DNA from: Kiritimatiellia bacterium
GTDB taxonomy: Bacteria > Verrucomicrobiota > Kiritimatiellia > RFP12 > UBA1067
DNA length: 9,929 nucleotides
Assembly: GCA_904502135.1 (NCBI GenBank)
Contig: CAJGDE010000073.1
Coordinates: 1 to 9,929, forward strand
Direction: 5' to 3'
Shown one piece after another: positions 5,407 through 9,929 of this stretch. The notes under the pieces were generated by a model. That model made no database searches and was not told the origin of the DNA. It saw nothing but the letters and a program-made list of their open reading frames with translations. Positions within the stretch are counted from its first letter, which is position 1, and every line of letters starts with the position of its first letter. The translations under genes and the position numbers were made by a program.

Positions 5407-8400
5407 ATGGATGTTGCAATTATAAAAAGGATTATTGAATTTTTCCTCCTGAAGGCGTGTCTTTCTGGGTTGGCGGCTTTGCTTGCCTTATGGCTTTTTT
5501 ATTTTTTGGGTAAACTTCCCGTTCGATATGTGCATTTTGCAAAAAAGTACGGTTGGCCGTTTGCGTGTTTGTTTCTTGTTTGGTCGGCGTGGGCAACTTA
5601 TACGGCATTTCCAACTTTAGAGGAGAAAAATAGGGAATTGGGAATGGGAGTTAGTAGTCGGGGGTCAGGAGTTAGTAGTCAGGAGTCAGTGATTATGGGA
5701 CAGGAGTCAGAACTAACCCCTAACCCCTATCCCCTATCTCTCGCTCAAGAGGATTTTGCGCGTGGCTTTGTCTTAACGCGCATTGGGACGAATGAGTTGT
5801 ATGATTTTACTGCTCCGTCAAACGCAGTCGTCTGCGAGGATTGGAAAGTATTTGGTGCGGCGGAGGATTGGGTATATTTGAGGGGAACGGGGAACGGGGA
5901 ATGGGGAACGGGACTTAGAGTTCATTCGGATGGATGGGTGGAAGCTTTGTCGCCGACAACAACGGTATTTGCGGCGAGAGAGTATTATCCATTTAAGGCT
6001 CCGCTCGGCATTGTGCCGGAAGCGAATTGGGAGAGGATTGTTTTTAGCCGTGTAGAACATGTAGATCGTGTAGAGGGGAGAATTAATGTTGCCAATGTGG
6101 GAATGTTGCCAATAACCAATACCAATTCCCAATTGGAAATTGGCAACATTGACACTGACAATATTCAACAAGGCTACACTACCTCACTGGCGACATTAAA
6201 AAATCTACCCGTTTCTACACGTTCTACACGGCTAAATTCATCTCTCGACACTTATTCCCCGTCACTCTTTTGGCACTGCCTTACCCCATCTAATACGTTG
6301 CAACTTACTTGGCAGAATGCGCTTTACAATCGCGAGTCAGACCTGCCGATTTCTTTTCAAGTTGAGTTCTATGAAAACGGCGATTTCACTTATCGCTATG
6401 ATCTATCGGCAATCAAGTCAAAAGTTGATTCGGGCGTTATTCCCGAAAATTTCCCCTCTAACATCACCATCGGCACCATTCCCCATTCCCCGTTCCCCAT
6501 TCCCCATTCCCCGTTCCTCACCTCCCTTGCATTCCGAAGACTTGATCCGTCAGATTCACCTCACTCAGATAGCGATGATGATGGACTTTTGATAGAAGAT
6601 GAGCTTTTTGTCTATCATACAGACCCATATAATGCAGATTCAGATTACGATGGTCTCTCTGACTATGATGAAATCTTTATAGTGAAATCAAATCCGCTTG
6701 TTGCGTATTCGATTTCTCCTAATTATCCTGACGGTCTTGCGATTGCGCTTCAAAGTGAAAACCCGTTATCTTATCCTGAAGGTTCGACAAACACTATTCT
6801 TGAACATATCTTTTATTCAGGTACCACTAATGGCGTGTTTTCATTGCCGATACCATCTGATGAAACGGCTGTATTAAAAATATCCGTTAGCGGCTCAGGC
6901 ATTGGTCGCCTCGTAGTCGGTGAAAAGGTTGTGCCGCTTGTTGGCTCTTCGACAGGATTAACAAGATTTCGTAATAATGAAGCGTTGGTTACAAATACGC
7001 TTTTGCTTGCGCTTGGCAGAGGCGTTAAAAAGTCGTTTTGGTACGAAAAGCCTGAAGGTCTCGAAATAGCGATAGATTCAGACGATTTGTTAATTGGAAT
7101 GATTCCATCTAATGTTTTTCGTCGCGGTTGGATTGCCTTTCCGCATACAAAATCAACTGAGCCCTGCATTCATGATTTTGAGGCAAAGAATGTCAGAGTC
7201 TCTCTCGCTTACGGAGAAGAGTTTAGCGGCCTTACTTCAATTTGGAGTTGTGAATCGGAGGATGTGGTCATTACGAATGAAGCGCCTGTTGCATCCGAAA
7301 TATACGCAAAGTTTTCGCGAAACAATTCGCGGTTGATTAATTACGAGGTCAACCATCCTCTTAGACTTAACGAAACCAACATTGTCTATACGCAGGAACT
7401 TCGTTTTTGTCCAAAGCTTTCGGATGATGAAGAGGATGTTGTTGAAAACGATGAAGAGGAGCCTCTTGACATCAATCGTTGCGAATGCTCATCGGTCGTG
7501 AGCTGTGATTGTTGTAGCGATGAGTGGTGTTATTGCTATTATTCCGATTGTTCGTGCGGCAAAAACTTAGCTCCGACGCTTGAAGATGGCGATGAGGATG
7601 AGGACGATTTTAATAGCGCCTATATGGCGGATCCGCTCGATAATGTATTTTATCTTTACCGTTCCAATGCTTATACATTGCACCTTGACGTTCCTGGCGG
7701 CGAGCCGAAGAAGTGTTGTGCTTGTCCGAGTCATTGGGGGTCGAATTATGTCTCTAAGGTGTCTGCTACTCAGCGAGTAACAGCCAAGGATTCCAACGGA
7801 GAAAATTTCACTATTGCGTATGAGCCGTGCAGCGTAACGATGTCGGGCGTTTCCCCAAGTAGGACCTTTGCGGATTCGACCGTATTTTTCTTCACGAACG
7901 GCGCTTCATATAAGCGCATTGATTGCACCGTTCTCGGCGTAAACATTGAAAGCCCTCCTAATCGCATAAGTCTTGACAGATATAACAATCTTTCGGCGAG
8001 ACTGGGCTTTCCGATGGAGATTTGCACTAACCTTGAGCGCGCCGCACAACTCGTCTTAAAGTCCGACATATTGATGACGAATGGCGTCTTTAAGATTTCG
8101 CTTGAAAACGTGGTAGGAAATTTTCAGGCATGGCTGCCGGCTTGGCGAGAAGAGAACGGCATCTTTCATGAAAGTGAAAAACTGCTTGATTCACAATCTC
8201 GTCCCGTGCGTTACTTGTCTATGCGTAAATGGCGCAGTCTTTTACGCCGCTATAATAAGACTGGGGAAATTAATGTTATTCTGACCTCGTCCACCCCCGG
8301 CTCATGCAAATTGAAGTTTGAATACGTCGCCGCCGACGGAGGGAATCGCGTTTACGACTTCGCCGAGCAGCGGATAACGTCGGTCCTGCCTCCTCTGCGT

Positions 8401-9929
8401 GTTGATTTGACGCGGGATGGGTCGATCGATCATGAAGATATTGATGCATGTCTTAATGGACGAATTTTCCGTTATTGGACAAATGAAGATACGGTCAAAG
8501 GCGATTACGTTGGTGCCGACGATGATGACGACCCTAATATCAATGACGATGTTATCAATGGAACGTACGATCTTGTTAATTTCTTTACTGCCTCCTTAGA
8601 CTTTAAGCGATTTAGAGAAACTTGGGGTAGCCAGGTTAAATATTTTGTTCGTTCTAGTTCTGATAATGCCCCTTCGTTTAAAGCCTGTTTTGCCAATTTG
8701 TCATGGGGAGAAACAGGAGCGATTCAGACTAAGAATATGACGACGACGGCGGGATCGCCGCTTTCCTCCGCGCAGTTGATGCCGCTCAATCGCAACGGTA
8801 TTGAGATACCGTATGATATGTTACTGCAATTCTCTCAAGATTCAGGAGTGATGATCTGCGAGGCATTGAAACCAAATAGGACAATTTATGTGGATATTAG
8901 GTTAGGGGATGATCTATTGTATTCCTACGCTCTTCCAATGAGGGTTTCGTCTGTTAGAGAAATGTATCGATGGATGAATCTTAGGTATGTTGGAGGTGAT
9001 AACAGCGGAGAATCGTCTAAAATGTGGGAGCCGGATAATTATCCCGACAATGAGTGCGATAGTAGACATTTCGTGTTTGTTCACGGCTATAACGTTAATG
9101 CCTCAGTAGCGCGTATCTGGGCGAATGTGATTTTTAAACGGCTTTGGCTCGCCGGATCAAAGTCAAAATTTACGGCAGTAGATTGGAGAGGTGACGAATC
9201 GCAGATATATGTACCGACGCAAGGCGATGTTTCTCCGAACTACTACATAAATGTGCGGCACGCTTTTATGACAGCTCAGGCGGCGGCAACTAATATTAAT
9301 GGATTGGCAGGAGAAAAAATTATGCTCGCCCATTCGCTTGGTAATATGCTTGTGTCTTCTGCTGCAAAAGATCATGGGCTTAATTACTCAAAATATTACA
9401 TGCTTAATGCTGCAGTTCCGATAGAGGCGTATAATGAAGATGCCTATAGCAGCTTAATGATTGATGGGGCGTGGTCTGATATTCCTGAAAGCATGCGGGC
9501 TTCTCGTTATTCCGGCCTTTTCTCTCACACAACCAATGATTTTCGGCTTGGATTATCATGGAAAGGTCGTTTTGCAGGAATTCAGAATGCAGTTAATTGT
9601 TTTTCGCCGACAGAGGATGTTCTTAAAAATCCAAAGGTAAATAAGATATTCGGAATGAGTGTTGGTGAAGATTTTGGTGGGGCGTGGTCAAAGCAAGAGT
9701 TATTTAAGGGGTGTGCGTTGTGGTATGGGATAAATTCAATCACATTCGCTGGTGCTGAAATTGAAGGCGGATGGGGGATTAATGCTCGTTATATGGCAAA
9801 TCCTCTTGCGTATATTCCTCTTTCTGGTTTTAATCCCTCGTACTTTTCGGAATACACAAGAGAGGATTTAATAACTAAGCCCTTGTTTACTAGTATGAAT
9901 GATGATAGAATGTCGTCGACGAATGAACT
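5407..9929 (+). CDS. Giant membrane-anchored protein with calcium-loop motifs and alpha/beta-hydrolase domain (3' end outside window)
   Basis: One frame stays open for 1507 codons from the ATG at 5407 to the window edge. An in-frame TGA at 5377 excludes an upstream ATG, and the next in-frame ATG (codon 80) lies past the membrane segments. Hydrophobic stretches at about 11-34 and 50-66 flank a basic loop, so the loop should be cytoplasmic and the rest exported but anchored. Residues about 81-370 are interrupted by translated short repeats. Two thrombospondin type 3-like loops follow at 388-399 and 411-422 (D-x-D-x-D-G-L). Acidic stretches then surround nine cysteines at 692-717, with more at 770, 771 and 773. 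A dockerin-like loop is at 1000-1011. From about 1221 comes an alpha/beta hydrolase: HG at 1226-1227 and probable nucleophile S1310 in AHSLG. D1404 in SPTEDVL may be the acid; the catalytic histidine is probably off the window. Residues 431-690 and 780-998 I cannot assign. Codon use looks more AT-rich than in the four upstream genes. The natural substrate is unknown. Confidence 0.9.
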   Translation, partial: MDVAIIKRIIEFFLLKACLSGLAALLALWLFYFLGKLPVRYVHFAKKYGWPFACLFLVWSAWATYTAFPTLEEKNRELGMGVSSRGSGVSSQESVIMGQESELTPNPYPLSLAQEDFARGFVLTRIGTNELYDFTAPSNAVVCEDWKVFGAAEDWVYLRGTGNGEWGTGLRVHSDGWVEALSPTTTVFAAREYYPFKAPLGIVPEANWERIVFSRVEHVDRVEGRINVANVGMLPITNTNSQLEIGNIDTDNIQQGYTTSLATLKNLPVSTRSTRLNSSLDTYSPSLFWHCLTPSNTLQLTWQNALYNRESDLPISFQVEFYENGDFTYRYDLSAIKSKVDSGVIPENFPSNITIGTIPHSPFPIPHSPFLTSLAFRRLDPSDSPHSDSDDDGLLIEDELFVYHTDPYNADSDYDGLSDYDEIFIVKSNPLVAYSISPNYPDGLAIALQSENPLSYPEGSTNTILEHIFYSGTTNGVFSLPIPSDETAVLKISVSGSGIGRLVVGEKVVPLVGSSTGLTRFRNNEALVTNTLLLALGRGVKKSFWYEKPEGLEIAIDSDDLLIGMIPSNVFRRGWIAFPHTKSTEPCIHDFEAKNVRVSLAYGEEFSGLTSIWSCESEDVVITNEAPVASEIYAKFSRNNSRLINYEVNHPLRLNETNIVYTQELRFCPKLSDDEEDVVENDEEEPLDINRCECSSVVSCDCCSDEWCYCYYSDCSCGKNLAPTLEDGDEDEDDFNSAYMADPLDNVFYLYRSNAYTLHLDVPGGEPKKCCACPSHWGSNYVSKVSATQRVTAKDSNGENFTIAYEPCSVTMSGVSPSRTFADSTVFFFTNGASYKRIDCTVLGVNIESPPNRISLDRYNNLSARLGFPMEICTNLERAAQLVLKSDILMTNGVFKISLENVVGNFQAWLPAWREENGIFHESEKLLDSQSRPVRYLSMRKWRSLLRRYNKTGEINVILTSSTPGSCKLKFEYVAADGGNRVYDFAEQRITSVLPPLRVDLTRDGSIDHEDIDACLNGRIFRYWTNEDTVKGDYVGADDDDDPNINDDVINGTYDLVNFFTASLDFKRFRETWGSQVKYFVRSSSDNAPSFKACFANLSWGETGAIQTKNMTTTAGSPLSSAQLMPLNRNGIEIPYDMLLQFSQDSGVMICEALKPNRTIYVDIRLGDDLLYSYALPMRVSSVREMYRWMNLRYVGGDNSGESSKMWEPDNYPDNECDSRHFVFVHGYNVNASVARIWANVIFKRLWLAGSKSKFTAVDWRGDESQIYVPTQGDVSPNYYINVRHAFMTAQAAATNINGLAGEKIMLAHSLGNMLVSSAAKDHGLNYSKYYMLNAAVPIEAYNEDAYSSLMIDGAWSDIPESMRASRYSGLFSHTTNDFRLGLSWKGRFAGIQNAVNCFSPTEDVLKNPKVNKIFGMSVGEDFGGAWSKQELFKGCALWYGINSITFAGAEIEGGWGINARYMANPLAYIPLSGFNPSYFSEYTREDLITKPLFTSMNDDRMSSTNE
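5647..5737 (+). repeat. In-frame heptad array coding for a heptapeptide repeat
   Basis: About thirteen 7-bp units run end to end. The first nine (5647-5709) are variants of GGAGTYA and group into three 21-bp copies. The last four (5710 onward) turn into GAACTAA, CCCCTAA and CCCCTAT. Because 21 bp is seven codons, the first part encodes GVSSRGS, GVSSQES and VIMGQES (residues 81-101). Another frame of the same units reads TAG TAG, so only some frames are open. It lies in the linker just after the second membrane segment. Confidence 0.8.
5882..5912 (+). repeat. GGGGAAN heptad array, G-quadruplex motif on the coding strand
   Basis: Four exact heptads (GGGGAAC twice, then GGGGAAT, GGGGAAC) followed by GGG give five G-tracts separated by 3-nt loops. 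This is a textbook G-quadruplex motif on the non-template (mRNA-like) strand. It is translated in frame as RGTGNGEWGTG (residues 159-169). The same unit recurs in opposite orientation at 6478-6517. Confidence 0.85.
6043..6236. repeat. 23-bp inverted repeat pair built from 9-bp units
   Basis: Positions 6043-6065 and 6214-6236 are reverse complements at 22 of 23 positions, 148 bp apart. The left arm extends into a 9-bp tandem: CGTGTAGAA, CATGTAGAT and CGTGTAGAG (6049-6075). The right side is the same unit in reverse, with TCTACACG words at 6204-6231. The whole block is translated as part of the giant protein (residues about 213-277). Its 194-bp length is not a multiple of three. Confidence 0.8.
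6085..6150. repeat. Inner repeats of AATGTTGCCAAT in both orientations
   Basis: AATGTTGCCAAT occurs directly at 6085-6096 and 6102-6113, and as its exact reverse complement at 6139-6150. Between them CCAATT (6122-6127) and AATTGG (6131-6136) form a small palindrome. This group is nested inside the 23-bp inverted repeat pair and adds to a large potential hairpin. All of it is coding. Confidence 0.75.
6478..6517. repeat. RTTCCCC heptad array, G-quadruplex motif on the template strand
   Basis: Five 7-bp units (ATTCCCC or GTTCCCC) plus GTTCC are the reverse complement of the GGGGAAN unit at 5882-5912. Five C4 tracts here mean five G4 tracts with 3-nt loops on the template strand. The array is translated as IPHSPFPIPHSPF, just before the first calcium loop. 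Confidence 0.85.
6568..6672 (+). other. Two thrombospondin type 3-like calcium-binding loops in the giant protein
   Basis: Residues 388-399 (D388, D390, D392, G393, L394, D398, E399) and 411-422 (D411, D413, D415, G416, L417, D421, E422) fit the D-x-D-x-D-G-L pattern ending in an acidic pair. They are spaced 23 residues apart with a TDP between them. Such loops bind Ca2+ in exported proteins, which agrees with the topology predicted from the N-terminal membrane segments. Confidence 0.8.
9067..9929 (+). other. Alpha/beta-hydrolase domain of the giant protein (incomplete)
   Basis: HFVFVHGYN (1221-1229) looks like a beta strand ending in the oxyanion-side HG. It is followed by a helix rich in A, W and R and by FTAVDWRGDE. 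KIMLAHSLGNM (1304-1314) is the nucleophile elbow, with S1310 and alanine in place of the first glycine of G-x-S-x-G. The order is that of lipase/esterase-like hydrolases. SPTEDVL (1400-1406) may carry the acid. I see no clear catalytic histidine before the window ends, so activity is not assured. Confidence 0.7.

Noticed and set aside
5647..5737. CRISPR-like array
   Set aside because: The units are 7 bp and contiguous with no spacers, no palindromic repeat and no cas genes nearby. It is a tandem repeat inside a coding frame.
5641..6520. Diversity-generating retroelement variable region
   Set aside because: There is no template repeat, no adenine-directed variation pattern and no reverse transcriptase in the window. 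The variation is in tandem unit number and last-base identity.
5818..6592. Small open frames over the repeat arrays (5818-6171 minus and 6317-6592 plus)
   Set aside because: Their proline-rich peptides come from reading the G/C-tract heptads in other frames. The giant gene's frame runs through both without a stop.
6813..9375. Minus- and plus-strand short frames at 6813-7169, 7112-7336, 7580-7780, 7770-8069, 8417-8599, 8505-8696 and 9163-9375
   Set aside because: All lie inside the 1507-codon open frame, have no recognisable motifs, and are explained as shadows of its codon use.

Overview
The window reads as bacterial chromosome, most likely from the PVC group (Kiritimatiellota, Lentisphaerota or Verrucomicrobiota). 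This placement is an inference. It rests on a ribose-5-phosphate isomerase B / serine hydroxymethyltransferase fusion, on a giant membrane-anchored protein with calcium-loop motifs and a late alpha/beta-hydrolase domain, and on many short degenerate tandem repeats both between and inside genes. No 16S rRNA or other decisive marker is present.

Layout. Positions 1-362 hold no gene. They contain a patchwork of 8- and 9-bp degenerate tandem repeats, a small hairpin, and a perfect 28-bp inverted repeat, followed by a near-consensus promoter. That promoter drives a two-gene plus-strand operon (399-2552): a NagD-type HAD phosphatase and an OPA-family (GlpT/UhpT-like) organophosphate:phosphate antiporter. 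Together they would import a phosphorylated metabolite and remove its phosphate. Converging on them from the other strand is a second two-gene operon (5050 down to 2507): a bifunctional RpiB-GlyA fusion, then an Opp/Dpp-type ABC ATPase whose start lies 6 bp after the fusion's stop. The two operons overlap tail-to-tail by 46 bp.

Positions 5051-5406 are a divergent regulatory region with two extended -10 promoters, a GC-rich pair of hairpins and a small inverted repeat. From 5407 to the end of the window one plus-strand frame stays open for 1507 codons and runs off the edge. It encodes a very large, probably surface-exposed protein. In order it has two N-terminal membrane segments, a repeat-invaded linker, two thrombospondin type 3-like calcium loops, a large region I cannot assign, a cysteine-rich cluster with acidic flanks, one dockerin-like EF-hand loop, and an alpha/beta-hydrolase domain with an AHSLG nucleophile elbow.

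The most unusual signal is in the first third of this giant gene (5647-6517). Several short-period arrays (7- and 9-bp units) sit there without breaking the frame. Two of the families occur twice in opposite orientation, giving a nested inverted arrangement. It includes a textbook G-quadruplex motif on the coding strand and its mirror on the template strand. The gene-free left edge of the window contains related short-period arrays, so the giant gene appears to have taken up, and to translate, the kind of repeat that otherwise fills intergenic DNA.
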